Source of the DNA: an alpha proteobacterium SCGC AAA240-E13
GTDB taxonomy: Bacteria > Pseudomonadota > Alphaproteobacteria > Pelagibacterales > Pelagibacteraceae
Assembly (NCBI GenBank): GCA_000504625.1
Contig: AZHR01000007.1
Coordinates: forward strand, 1 to 62,602
DNA length: 62,602 nucleotides
Reading direction: 5' to 3'
Shown here in pieces: positions 34,170 to 43,191 of this stretch (its first letter is position 1; each line of letters starts with the position of its first letter). Made by a program: the position numbers and the translations under genes. The notes under the pieces were generated by a model that ran no database searches, was not told where the DNA came from, and saw only the letters and a program-made list of their open reading frames with translations.

Positions 34170-34235
34170 GTTTTAAATAATTAAATCATTTCAAATTTAT
34201 ATTGAAATAAATGTTTTTTAAAGACAAGGTAAATC

Positions 34236-35078
34236 ATGTCATTAAACATATTTTTAATCGTAATTTTAGCTGCATTCCTGCACGCTATTTGGAATGCGAT
34301 GGTAAAAAGAGAAGATGATAAATACTTTTCATTAACAGCAATAGTTTTGGGGCATGTACCAATATCAATAGTAGTTATATTTTTTACGCCAACATTATCT
34401 ATGCAAAGTATTCCTTATATTTTTGCTTCTGCGATTTTTCTTACAGGATATGAATGGTGCCTTCTTTCAGCATATAGATTAGAAGATTATACAAAAGTTT
34501 ATCCTATAGCTCGGGGTACCGCTCCAATTTTTATTGTCATATTATCTTTGCTTTTATTAAATATAAATATTTCTAGATTTGAACTAATAGGTATCTTAAT
34601 AATTTCTTTTGGAATTATTATCTTAGGTTTCCAAAGCATTAGAGCTTTTAAAAATTATTCAGCGATAGTTTATGCGGTAGCTACAGGTATATTTATTTCT
34701 TGTTATTCCATTTCAGATGGCTTTGGCGGAAGGTTAAGCAATTCTCCACTAAACTATACGGCCTGGTTAATGATTTTAAATGCAATTTTTTTTTCCATTT
34801 TATTGAAAATTATGAACATGCCAAGAGTACCCTTAAAAGTCTTAAATGAAGGAAAAAAAATATTTTTTATTGGAGGGACCCTTTCATATATAGTTTATGG
34901 AACAATAGTTTGGGCTTTTACACGGGCTCCCGTACCTTTGGTTGCAGCTCTTAGGGAAACTAGTATTATTTTTGCTTTATTAATAGGAACTTTCTTTTTA
35001 AAAGAAAAATTCACTCTTTTAAAAGTAGTAGCAATACTTGTTATTTTTTTTGGTGTGGCTTTATTAAAATTTTATTAG
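34236..35078 (+). CDS. EamA-family (DMT superfamily) transporter
   Basis: 280 aa with about ten hydrophobic helices in two repeated halves, the DMT/EamA layout. The first half starts LIVILAAFLHAIWNAMVKRED, a typical EamA opening, and the second half ends with IFALLIGTFFLKEKFTLLKVVAILVIFFGV, the conserved end of the fold. Members export amino acids or other metabolites, some import. It is divergent from the MFS gene and 42 nt upstream of the aldehyde dehydrogenase on the same strand. Confidence 0.85.
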   Translation: MSLNIFLIVILAAFLHAIWNAMVKREDDKYFSLTAIVLGHVPISIVVIFFTPTLSMQSIPYIFASAIFLTGYEWCLLSAYRLEDYTKVYPIARGTAPIFIVILSLLLLNINISRFELIGILIISFGIIILGFQSIRAFKNYSAIVYAVATGIFISCYSISDGFGGRLSNSPLNYTAWLMILNAIFFSILLKIMNMPRVPLKVLNEGKKIFFIGGTLSYIVYGTIVWAFTRAPVPLVAALRETSIIFALLIGTFFLKEKFTLLKVVAILVIFFGVALLKFY

Positions 35079-35120
35079 TAAATTACTCTATTAATAGTAT
35101 ATCAATTTTAAATATTAACA

Positions 35121-36563
35121 ATGTATAGCAAATTTGGACAATTCATTGATGGTAAATGGCAACTATCTCAAAACAAAGAAACCTATGAAGTTATTAATCC
35201 TGCCACAGAAGAAATAATTGGTAGTGCGTCCAAGGCTTCCTCAGCTGATGTTGAAAAAGCTTTAAAGTCAGCTGAAAAAGGTTTTGAAATTTGGAAAAAA
35301 ATTCCACCTTGGCAAAGAGCTTCCATAATTAGAAATATTGCAGATCTAATTAGAAAAAAAAATGATGTCCTTGCTAAATGGCTTACTCTAGAAGTTGGTA
35401 AACCTTTGGCGGAAGCTGTTGGAGAAGTTAATGGAGCTGCAGATATTTTTGAATGGAATGCTGAAGAAACAAAAAGGATTTATGGTCAAACTGTTGAAAG
35501 TAGATTTGAAAACACCAGAATACACGTTTACTATCAACCAGTTGGTGTAGTAGCTGCATTAGTTCCTTGGAATTTTCCAGTAATTTTAGCAGCGAGAAAA
35601 ATTTCAACAGCTTTAGCTGCTGGATGTTCCGTTATATGTAAACCAGATGTAATAGCTCCTGGTTGTGTTATGGAAATGATGAATATCATAAAAGAAGCAG
35701 GTGTCCCTCCGGGTGTTGTAAATTTACTTTCTGGAGATCCTGCAAAAATCTCTTCTCAATTAATTGCTTCGGATATTATCAAAAAAATTTCGATTACAGG
35801 TTCTACAAGAGTTGGCAAATTAATTTTAAAGCAAGCAGCTGACAAAGTTCAAAGAGTTACTATGGAATTGAGTGGTCATGCACCTTTTATTGTATTTAGC
35901 GATACAGACACCGAAAAGGTATCTGAAATGGCTATTGCTGCTAAATTTAGAAATAATGGACAAGTATGCATATCACCAAGCAGATTTTATATCCACGAAA
36001 GCAAAAAAGATGAATTTACAAAATCCTTTGTGGAAAAAACAAAAAAACTTAAAATTGGAAATGGCTTAAATGAAGGAGTTCAGTTAGGACCAATGACAAC
36101 AAAAAAAAGATTAGAAGAAATTGAACAAATGGTCGAAACAACAAAAAAAGAAGGAGCGAAAATTTTATGCGGAGGACAAAGACCTTCTGGATTTAATAAA
36201 GGATATTTTTATGAACCTACAGTTTTTGACAATGTAAAAGATGATTTTACAATTATGAAGGTCGAACCATTCGGTCCTTTGGTACCAATCACAACATTCA
36301 AACATTTTGACGAAGTAATAAAGAGAGCCAATAATCATGAACTTGGTCTTGCAAGTTATGTTTTTACAAATTCAATGGAAAAAGCTCACACAGCATCAGA
36401 GTTAATGGAAACAGGAATTGTTGCAGTTAATACGTCCGTTGTAGCAGTTGCTGAAGCACCATTTGGAGGAATTAAACAAACAGGATATGGAAGAGAGGGA
36501 GGTTCTATGGGAATTAAGGATTATCTTAACATTAAATATACTCATCTAGGAATTTCAAACTAA
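35121..36563 (+). CDS. NAD(P)-dependent aldehyde dehydrogenase (succinate-semialdehyde-dehydrogenase-like)
   Basis: 480 aa, full length. The substrate/cofactor motif VVAALVPWNFPVILAARK is near residue 142, the catalytic Glu in TMELSGHAP near residue 250, and the catalytic Cys in NNGQVCISPSRF near residue 284. The C-terminal IKQTGYGREGG matches the GabD subfamily. It oxidises an aldehyde, perhaps a semialdehyde, to an acid. It lies between the EamA transporter and a FAH-family hydrolase (21 nt), suggesting a three-gene catabolic unit. Substrate not readable. Confidence 0.88.
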   Translation: MYSKFGQFIDGKWQLSQNKETYEVINPATEEIIGSASKASSADVEKALKSAEKGFEIWKKIPPWQRASIIRNIADLIRKKNDVLAKWLTLEVGKPLAEAVGEVNGAADIFEWNAEETKRIYGQTVESRFENTRIHVYYQPVGVVAALVPWNFPVILAARKISTALAAGCSVICKPDVIAPGCVMEMMNIIKEAGVPPGVVNLLSGDPAKISSQLIASDIIKKISITGSTRVGKLILKQAADKVQRVTMELSGHAPFIVFSDTDTEKVSEMAIAAKFRNNGQVCISPSRFYIHESKKDEFTKSFVEKTKKLKIGNGLNEGVQLGPMTTKKRLEEIEQMVETTKKEGAKILCGGQRPSGFNKGYFYEPTVFDNVKDDFTIMKVEPFGPLVPITTFKHFDEVIKRANNHELGLASYVFTNSMEKAHTASELMETGIVAVNTSVVAVAEAPFGGIKQTGYGREGGSMGIKDYLNIKYTHLGISN

Positions 36564-36584
36564 TTAAAAATTCAGAATAAGAAA

Positions 36585-37421
36585 ATGAAATTATTAAGAT
36601 GTGGAAATAAAGGTAGTGAAAAACCAGCTGCTCTAGATAAAAATGGAAAAATTCGAGATCTTTCCTCCCACATTAAAGACTTTAATCCTGAAACTCTTAA
36701 TTTTGAAACTTTAACTAAATTAAGAAAAATTGATTTGGATACCTTGCCTGAAGTTTCCAATTCAACAAGAATTGGTTCTTGCATAAATAAGCCAGGAAAA
36801 TTTATAGGTATAGGTTTGAACTATTCTGATCATGCCGCAGAAACTGGAGCTAAACCTCCTTCTGAGCCTATTGTTTTCATGAAGGCTACTAGTTGTATCA
36901 GTGGACCAAATGATGATGTTATTGTTCACAAAAACTCAAAAAAGACAGACTGGGAAGTAGAAATTGCTTTTGTAATCGGGAAAGAAACAAAATATATTTC
37001 TGAAAAAGATTCTCCTAATCACATTCTAGGTTATTGTATAGTTAATGATGTAAGCGAAAGAGAATGGCAAATAGAAAAAATGGGTCAATGGGTTAAAGGT
37101 AAATCAGCCGATACCTTTGGTCCTATGGGTCCTTACTTAGTGACAAAAGATGAGATTCCCGACGTTCAGAAACTAAATTTAAGTTTGGATCTAAATGGCC
37201 AAAGAATGCAGACTGGCAATACGAGTAAAATGATATTCAAAATTAATTTTATTCTTTCATACTTGAGTAATTTTATGTCTTTACAGCCTGGAGATATTGT
37301 TACAACTGGAACGCCTCCAGGAGTAGGTATGGGGAAAAAACCGCCAACATATCTCAAACCTAATGATGAAATGAGTCTTTCTATAGATTGCCTAGGAAAA
37401 CAGAATCAAAAAGTAAAATAA
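36585..37421 (+). CDS. Fumarylacetoacetate hydrolase family protein
   Basis: 278 aa. The FAH beta-fold is marked by FIGIGLNYSDHAAETG near residue 70, then PIVFMKATSCISGPNDDV, the metal-site Glu residues in DWEVEIAFVIGKE, and the late TTGTPPGVGMG. Members are 2-oxo-acid hydrolases, isomerases or lyases such as 2-keto-3-deoxy-fuconate hydrolase and relatives of ureidoglycolate lyase. It follows the aldehyde dehydrogenase by 21 nt and ends just before a bidirectional hairpin. Exact reaction unknown. Confidence 0.85.
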   Translation: MKLLRCGNKGSEKPAALDKNGKIRDLSSHIKDFNPETLNFETLTKLRKIDLDTLPEVSNSTRIGSCINKPGKFIGIGLNYSDHAAETGAKPPSEPIVFMKATSCISGPNDDVIVHKNSKKTDWEVEIAFVIGKETKYISEKDSPNHILGYCIVNDVSEREWQIEKMGQWVKGKSADTFGPMGPYLVTKDEIPDVQKLNLSLDLNGQRMQTGNTSKMIFKINFILSYLSNFMSLQPGDIVTTGTPPGVGMGKKPPTYLKPNDEMSLSIDCLGKQNQKVK

Positions 37422-37435
37422 ACAATTCACAGAAC

Positions 37436-37462
37436 TTTTATTGGTCACTAGACCAATAAAAA
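37436..37462. terminator. Bidirectional hairpin between convergent genes
   Basis: The stem TTTTATTGGTC pairs with GACCAATAAAA around a 4-base ACTA loop, with A-runs and T-runs on either side. It lies between the FAH gene and the convergent GYD gene, so it can end transcription from both. Confidence 0.75.
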
Positions 37463-37484
37463 TTCTAATGAACTTGAAACCAAA

Positions 37485-37808
37485 TTATTTTCCTGGAGCT
37501 GAATAACTTGATGCGACTTTTGCAGCATGTGTAGCAGGACCGCTCATTTTGATAGCTTCACAAATATTAATATTTCTAAGTGCCCCACTGGCTTCCGTAG
37601 CTAATTTAATTCCTGCCATTTGCTCAAAGCTTCCTTCGAATACAACTATAAAATCGAATGATCCTCTTAATGCATCATATGAGATCATTTTAGCTCCTAC
37701 AGCATCGCCAGCTGCTTGAGCAGCTTTTGATCTATCTGAATTAGGATCTTTGATAAAACCTTCGAAAGCTTTAGCTGTGTAATTGCCCATTGCATAAAAT
37801 TTTGCCAT
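37485..37808 (-). CDS. GYD-domain protein
   Basis: 107 aa, a small ferredoxin-like alpha/beta protein of the GYD family. The N-terminal MAKFYAMGNYTAKAFEGFI and central AVGAKMISYDALRGSFDFIVVFEG match the family's conserved blocks (a GYD-like hydrophobic strand). It is the last gene of the hpsN operon, 57 nt after the saccharopine-dehydrogenase-like gene. Function of GYD proteins is not established. Confidence 0.75.
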   Translation of the reverse strand: MAKFYAMGNYTAKAFEGFIKDPNSDRSKAAQAAGDAVGAKMISYDALRGSFDFIVVFEGSFEQMAGIKLATEASGALRNINICEAIKMSGPATHAAKVASSYSAPGK

Positions 37809-37865
37809 GTTTACTCCTTTCTAAAATTAATTTTACTACAGATTAAGTATATTTGAAAAATAATT

Positions 37866-39107
37866 TTATTTAATAAAATCCTCTAGATAACTATAAGTGG
37901 GACTAAATTTTCCTCGGGAAGCAGTTGTAGCTCTACTAATGCGACCATCGTCTTTGCTAATCAAATAAGGTAAAACATCAGATATAACACTATCACCAAA
38001 TTCTTCACTAGATTCATTGGGTAGCTCTGAAGGTAAATTGTCAACGGCCATAACTGCAATGCCCTTGCTACCCAAATCAATTTCTTTCATTGAATTGATA
38101 TCAATTGAATAATAGGGTTTTGCAATCGTTGTAGATCTTATGGTGGTTGGTACAGCTCCGTTAATATCGCAGGTAATATCACCTATGACTTTTAGGTTCT
38201 TAAATTCATTAATTTGATTTGGATAAAATAGTTTTGGAAATTTTGGTTCCCAATAATGACCAGTTATAAGCATATCTGCATCAAACAGGTATTTTTTTAC
38301 TTTTGACTTATATTCATGAGGGTTTGAAGTAAAATCTTGAACCGAATAATCTTTGCCATCATTCCGTTCAACATATTCTCTAGTCGAAATATTACAAAAA
38401 ACTCCTTCATTATATTTTTTGTTTAAATAATCATTTATTGAAACCTGTTTAATATTCGCATGTTTTAAAACTTCCATAGAACCTTTGGCAACATTTCCTC
38501 TTCCGGTTTGTAGTATTTTAAGCTTATTAAAATTCCGCTTACCGAGTAATTCTTTAATTTTTTCATAGTTATTAATTTCAAAAGCTCTTGGAAGTGATTT
38601 TTCTTTCTGTAATTTTAGATAAAGATTAAGGGTATTGTAACAACCAACTATACCTGCAAACCTACCAAAACCAAGATATCGATATCCCTTTCCGGATACC
38701 TCTCTTATATTTTCATAGTCAATCAAAGTAACATTTTTTTTTAAAATCTCTCTTAAAAGCTCTTTCTTATAAATAATAGCTTTGTTTTGTGTAACCTGGT
38801 TGATATAATTTCGAACTTTAGTTGTATGTGAAAAAAATAAATAAGTTTTATTTTCAATAAGCGTTGATATATCCACTTCTTTCACTCCGAAAATGATATC
38901 TGCGTTGCTTATATCTTCTGTTATTTCTGCGCCTGCATTTAAATAATCTTTATCTCTAAAACATCTTTTTTTGGAGGCTTGTACTAATATGTGTAAATTA
39001 GGAAATTTTTTAATTAATTCCTGTACTTGATTAGGAGTAATGGGAGTTCGATTTTCATCGGCTCTCGCTTCTCTTATTATGCATAGGGTATATTTTTTAT
39101 TAACCAT
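37866..39107 (-). CDS. Saccharopine dehydrogenase (lysine-forming, Lys1)-like protein
   Basis: 413 aa. The N-terminal AlaDH/PNT-type domain starts with CIIREARADENRTPITPNQV, the conserved Arg-Glu and KxxENR-like block. GYRYLGFGRFAGIVGCYNTLN near residue 143 and the Rossmann-like LKILQTGRGNVAKGSMEVL near residue 200 match yeast-type Lys1. That family splits saccharopine to lysine and 2-oxoglutarate, or joins them. In this operon, 33 nt after an SDR and after HpsN, a role for an amino- or imino-acid is possible. The substrate may not be saccharopine. Confidence 0.7.
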   Translation of the reverse strand: MVNKKYTLCIIREARADENRTPITPNQVQELIKKFPNLHILVQASKKRCFRDKDYLNAGAEITEDISNADIIFGVKEVDISTLIENKTYLFFSHTTKVRNYINQVTQNKAIIYKKELLREILKKNVTLIDYENIREVSGKGYRYLGFGRFAGIVGCYNTLNLYLKLQKEKSLPRAFEINNYEKIKELLGKRNFNKLKILQTGRGNVAKGSMEVLKHANIKQVSINDYLNKKYNEGVFCNISTREYVERNDGKDYSVQDFTSNPHEYKSKVKKYLFDADMLITGHYWEPKFPKLFYPNQINEFKNLKVIGDITCDINGAVPTTIRSTTIAKPYYSIDINSMKEIDLGSKGIAVMAVDNLPSELPNESSEEFGDSVISDVLPYLISKDDGRISRATTASRGKFSPTYSYLEDFIK

Positions 39108-39140
39108 TTAATATTTAGTTTATTTGAAAAAATTTGGAAT

Positions 39141-39887
39141 TTAGTAGGTCGCCCTACCCCCACTAATATCAAAAACTGCTCCTGTCGAAAATGAATTTTC
39201 CTCACTAGCCAACCATGCAACTAGGGAAGCAAGCTCATCAACTTCCAAAAATCTATTTCTTGGAACTTTTGAAAGCATATAATTTATATGTTCTTTGGTC
39301 ATTTGGTCAAAAATTCTTGTTTTTGCTCCGGCGGGTGTAACAGTATTTACAGCTATATTTTTATCAGCAAGTTCCTTTCCAAGAGATTTGGTTAATCCAA
39401 TTACTCCTGCTTTTGATGCACTATACGCACTTGCATTTGGATTTCCTTCTTTTCCAGCAATCGATGCTATGTTTACTATCCTGCCATAATTATTTTTTAT
39501 CATATGGGGAACTACTGCTTTACAACAATAAAAAACAGAGTTGAGATTTACATTTATAATTTTTTTCCATTCGTCAATAGGGTAATCCCAAACTTTTGAA
39601 TTTAGTCCAGCAATACCAGCATTATTTATAAAAATATCAATTTTTTGTTTATTAACTATTAACTCAATATTTTTTTTAACCTCATCAAAATTTGTTATAT
39701 CAACAATTTGAGTTATGAATTTTTCATTTTTTAGATTTTTTTGAGCTTTGTTAAGTGCTTCTTTATCAATGTCCCATGCAATTACTTCTGATCCACATTC
39801 TAAAAATTTTTTTGCAATTGCAAGACCAAAACCTTGGGCACCACCTGTTACCACTGAAACTCTATTGTTTAAATCAAATTTATTCAT
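39141..39887 (-). CDS. SDR-family dehydrogenase in the hpsN operon
   Basis: 248 aa, classical SDR. The cofactor loop is VTGGAQGFGLAIA at residue 14, followed by INNAGIAG near residue 87, the catalytic Ser in VNIASIAG near residue 140, and Tyr/Lys in SAYSASKAG near residue 153. The C-terminus SFSTGAVFDISGGRATY is typical of 3-oxoacyl reductase-like SDRs. Placed 46 nt after hpsN on the same strand. In known DHPS degraders the hps operon carries extra dehydrogenases that interconvert DHPS enantiomers, so this may do that job here (inference). Confidence 0.85.
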   Translation of the reverse strand: MNKFDLNNRVSVVTGGAQGFGLAIAKKFLECGSEVIAWDIDKEALNKAQKNLKNEKFITQIVDITNFDEVKKNIELIVNKQKIDIFINNAGIAGLNSKVWDYPIDEWKKIINVNLNSVFYCCKAVVPHMIKNNYGRIVNIASIAGKEGNPNASAYSASKAGVIGLTKSLGKELADKNIAVNTVTPAGAKTRIFDQMTKEHINYMLSKVPRNRFLEVDELASLVAWLASEENSFSTGAVFDISGGRATY

Positions 39888-39933
39888 TATTTTTTTGTGT
39901 AAAAAGAATTAGTGTTTTTAATTAAAAAAATTT

Positions 39934-41220
39934 TTATTTGGAATGCCCATATTTTTTTAATCTAATATCACCAGTTCTTGCATGAGCTTCCATACCTTCG
40001 GCTCTAGCAAGTCTTGCTGCTGTTGCTCCTACTATTTTATTTGCATCTTTGCTCATTCTTTGGAAAGTAAGACATTTAATAAATTTTCCAACATACAGTC
40101 CTCCTGTATACCTTCCTGCTCCTTTGGTGGGTAAAATATGATTTGGCCCAGAACATTTATCTCCATATGCTACTGTGGTTTCTTCACCTAAAAACAAAGA
40201 TCCATAATTCCTAAGTCTTTTCAACCACCAATTTAATTTATCTGCATGAACTTCAAGATGTTCAGCAGCGTACTGGTCGCTTACTTTTGCCATTTCCTCA
40301 TTATTATCACATAGAATAACTTCACCATAATCCTTCCATGCAGGTTCAGCACTATTTCTTGGCCCTTCTGGTAGTTCTTGAATTAATTCTGGTATTCTTT
40401 TTATAACATAATCTGCTAATTGTTTATCAGTGGTAAAAACCCAGCCCGGCGAATTGTAACCATGTTCAGCTTGTCCAACGATATCTGCTGCAACAATTTC
40501 TTTATCAGCTGTCTTGTCAGCAATGATTGCTATTTCTGTTGGTCCTGCAAAAAGATCAATACCAACTTTTCCAAATAATATTCTTTTTGCTTCAGCAACA
40601 TACTGGTTTCCAGCACCTACTAAAAAATCTACTGCTGGATTATTGAAACATCCATACGCTAAAGATCCAATGGCTGCTATACCACCCAAATTTAAAATAA
40701 CATCTGCACCACACAAATTTGCTGCATAAACAATTCCAGCATTTGCACCATTTTTGTCTTTTGGTGGACTTGCTGTAATAATTGTTTTTACTCCAGCAAC
40801 TTTTGCCGGTGTAATTGCCATGATAGCTGAAGAAATGTGAGCATATCTGCCACCTGGTATATAGCAGCCAACTGTATCAATAGGAATTAATCTTTGTCCT
40901 GCAAATAAACCTTTGGATAGTTCAACTTCAAAATCATTATTTAAATGTTCTAGTTGATGTTCGGCAAATTTTTTTATTCTTTCATGAGCAAATTTTATGT
41001 CGTCTTTAGTTTTTTGATCTACTTTTTTACTTGCTTCTTCTATTTTTTCCTTTGATATAATTACTTCTCCTTCGTACTTATCAAATTTTTTTGAAATTGC
41101 TTTAATACCCTCTTCTCTTCTTTTTTCTATATCACCCAAAATTTCCTGAACTGTTTTACGAGTTTTCTGATCATCTGTTGATGGAGTTTTAATTGCTTTT
41201 TTTAAATATTTAATCGCCAT
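39934..41220 (-). CDS. hpsN: Sulfopropanediol 3-dehydrogenase (HisD homologue)
   Basis: 428 aa, HisD-family. The zinc-site residues are present: Gln/His in VGQAEHGYNSPG near residue 247, Asp in VAYGDKCSGPNHILPT near residue 355, and the late His in AEGMEAHARTG. The catalytic His is in YAAEHLEVHADK. The N-terminus AIKYLKKAIKTPS and the stretch NYGSLFLGEETTVAYGD match, from memory, HpsN rather than true histidinol dehydrogenase. HpsN oxidises (R)-DHPS to (R)-sulfolactate with 2 NAD. The presence of suyAB in the window supports this. Also no other his genes are nearby. A paralogous histidinol-dehydrogenase-like role is the alternative. Confidence 0.8.
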   Translation of the reverse strand: MAIKYLKKAIKTPSTDDQKTRKTVQEILGDIEKRREEGIKAISKKFDKYEGEVIISKEKIEEASKKVDQKTKDDIKFAHERIKKFAEHQLEHLNNDFEVELSKGLFAGQRLIPIDTVGCYIPGGRYAHISSAIMAITPAKVAGVKTIITASPPKDKNGANAGIVYAANLCGADVILNLGGIAAIGSLAYGCFNNPAVDFLVGAGNQYVAEAKRILFGKVGIDLFAGPTEIAIIADKTADKEIVAADIVGQAEHGYNSPGWVFTTDKQLADYVIKRIPELIQELPEGPRNSAEPAWKDYGEVILCDNNEEMAKVSDQYAAEHLEVHADKLNWWLKRLRNYGSLFLGEETTVAYGDKCSGPNHILPTKGAGRYTGGLYVGKFIKCLTFQRMSKDANKIVGATAARLARAEGMEAHARTGDIRLKKYGHSK

Positions 41221-41285
41221 AATTTACTTGTAAGTACGAGTTGTTATGAATGTATAATTAATTTAATATATAAATAATTTATTCT

Positions 41286-42191
41286 ATGAAAAAGAATTAT
41301 CCAAGAAATATGATTGGTTATGGGACAAATATACCTGTAATAAAATGGCCAAATAATGCAAAATTAGCTCTCCAAATAGTTTTGAACTATGAGGAAGGAT
41401 CTGAAAATTGTGTATTACATGGAGATAAAGCTTCGGAAACATTTTTATCAGAAATTATAGGAGCCCTACCTATAAAAGGTAGACATATAAATATGGAATC
41501 AATTTATGAATACGGTTCTAGAAGAGGTTTTTGGCGTATTCATGAGTTGTTTCAAGAGAAAAAAATACCGGTAACTATATTTGGTGTTGGAATGGCCTTA
41601 GAAAGAAATAAAGATGTATGTGAAACAATTAAAAACGCTGACTACGAAGTTGCTTCACATGGATGGAGATGGATTGATTATCAAAAGATCACTAGAGCAA
41701 CTGAAAAAAAACATATGCAACTAGCAATTCAATCGATTAAGAAAATATTTGGGAAAAGACCGCTTGGTTGGTACACAGGAAGATGTAGTCCCAATACACA
41801 TGACTTAATTATGGAAGAAGGAGGTTTTCTTTACCATAGTGATTCATATAGTGACGATCTACCATATTGGAAAGTTCGAGATAAAAAAAAACAACTAATT
41901 ATTCCTTATACGCTTGATAATAATGATATGAGATTTGCTACTCATCAAGGATTTAATAGTGGTGACCAATTTTATGCATATCTTAAAGATAGTTTTGATA
42001 CTTTATATAATGAGGGAAATACATTTCCTAAAATGATGTCGGTAGGTTTGCATTGTAGATTGATTGGAAGACCTGGAAGAATTCAATCTTTAAAAAAATT
42101 TTTAGATTATGTTTTGAATCATCAGAACGTATGGATTTGCAAAAGAATAGATATAGCCAAGCACTGGATTAAATACTATTCGAATATATAA
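41286..42191 (+). CDS. puuE: Allantoinase, PuuE type (polysaccharide-deacetylase fold)
   Basis: 301 aa. The start NYPRNMIGYGTNIPVIKWPN and the following LQIVLNYEEGSENCVLHGD are characteristic of PuuE, the metal-independent allantoinase with a NodB fold. The segments RGFWRIHELF, ASHGWRWIDYQ and GWYTGRCSPNT are also typical. The enzyme hydrolyses allantoin to allantoate. It is divergent from hpsN (65 bp) and starts a compact three-gene purine-breakdown unit with alc (7 nt) and allA. Confidence 0.9.
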   Translation: MKKNYPRNMIGYGTNIPVIKWPNNAKLALQIVLNYEEGSENCVLHGDKASETFLSEIIGALPIKGRHINMESIYEYGSRRGFWRIHELFQEKKIPVTIFGVGMALERNKDVCETIKNADYEVASHGWRWIDYQKITRATEKKHMQLAIQSIKKIFGKRPLGWYTGRCSPNTHDLIMEEGGFLYHSDSYSDDLPYWKVRDKKKQLIIPYTLDNNDMRFATHQGFNSGDQFYAYLKDSFDTLYNEGNTFPKMMSVGLHCRLIGRPGRIQSLKKFLDYVLNHQNVWICKRIDIAKHWIKYYSNI

Positions 42192-42198
42192 TTTTTCA

Positions 42199-43191
42199 AT
42201 GAGTAAAACCAAATACATTTTTTTAAACGGATTAATAGATTTAGCTCAATCACGCTTAGGTTCAAAAATTGTATATAAAACTGATGAATTTTTTGCACCA
42301 GCAAAAAGAATAATTAAGCCTTGGCCTCCCGTGTTTAAGGAAGGTGTTTTTGATAAGCACGGAAAATGGATGGATGGATGGGAAACAAGAAGAAAGAGAA
42401 GTAAGGGTCATGACTATTTAATTTTAAAATTAGGCAAACCAGGAAAAATAAATAAAGTGGATATAGACACTTCTTATTTTTCTGGGAATCAACCTAGTAA
42501 AGTGTCATTGGAAGCTTGCTATAGCGAAAAAAAGTTACCGAACAAAAATTCCAAATGGATTAAGATTTTAAAAAAAAAATCAACCAAAGCAAACAGTCAT
42601 CATTTTTTTAATATAAAAAATAAAACTATTTTTACACATGTTAAATTAAATATTTATCCCGATGGAGGTGTTGCAAGAATAAGAATTTATGGATCTATGC
42701 AAACTAAAAAGAAATTCGGAAAAAAAATAGTAAATCTTACTTCAATATTAAATGGTGCTATCCCTATTGCTTGTAACAATGAACATTTCGGAAGAGCTGA
42801 AAATATCCTTGCGCCAGGAATAGGAAAAAATATGGGTGATGGATGGGAAACAAGAAGAAGTCGAGGAAAAAATTTTGATTGGCTTATTCTTAAATGTGCC
42901 ACAGGTGGTAAAATTAGCAAAATTCAAATTGACACTCATCACTTTAAAGGAAATTACCCAGATAGATGTTCTCTACAAGCAGCATATTTAAATGCTAAAA
43001 TTTCAGATAAAACTATTATTAATAAATCAAAAAAATGGAAATTATTATTAAATAAAGTAAAACTTCAGGCTAACAAAAAACACAGCTTTCAAAACAATCT
43101 AATGAAAAATAAAAAAATAAATTATATAAGAATTAACATTTTCCCTGATGGGGGAATTTCAAGAATTAGAGCTTTTGGAAAAGTTGAATAA
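42199..43191 (+). CDS. alc: Allantoicase
   Basis: 330 aa, made of two homologous beta-sandwich repeats visible in sequence: DGWETRRKRSKGHDYLIL near residue 60 and DGWETRRSRGKNFDWLIL near residue 215. Each is followed by a GxAR(I)R(I) element (PDGGVARIRIYG and PDGGISRIRAFG). It splits allantoate into ureidoglycolate and urea. The stop overlaps the allA start by 1 nt. No urease gene is present in this window. Confidence 0.93.
   Translation: MSKTKYIFLNGLIDLAQSRLGSKIVYKTDEFFAPAKRIIKPWPPVFKEGVFDKHGKWMDGWETRRKRSKGHDYLILKLGKPGKINKVDIDTSYFSGNQPSKVSLEACYSEKKLPNKNSKWIKILKKKSTKANSHHFFNIKNKTIFTHVKLNIYPDGGVARIRIYGSMQTKKKFGKKIVNLTSILNGAIPIACNNEHFGRAENILAPGIGKNMGDGWETRRSRGKNFDWLILKCATGGKISKIQIDTHHFKGNYPDRCSLQAAYLNAKISDKTIINKSKKWKLLLNKVKLQANKKHSFQNNLMKNKKINYIRINIFPDGGISRIRAFGKVE

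Noticed and set aside
39934..41220. Histidinol dehydrogenase (hisD) call
   Set aside because: Catalytic layout is shared by HisD and HpsN, but the sequence style (YLKKA start, YGSLFLGEETTVAYGD block), the absence of his genes and the presence of suyAB favour HpsN.
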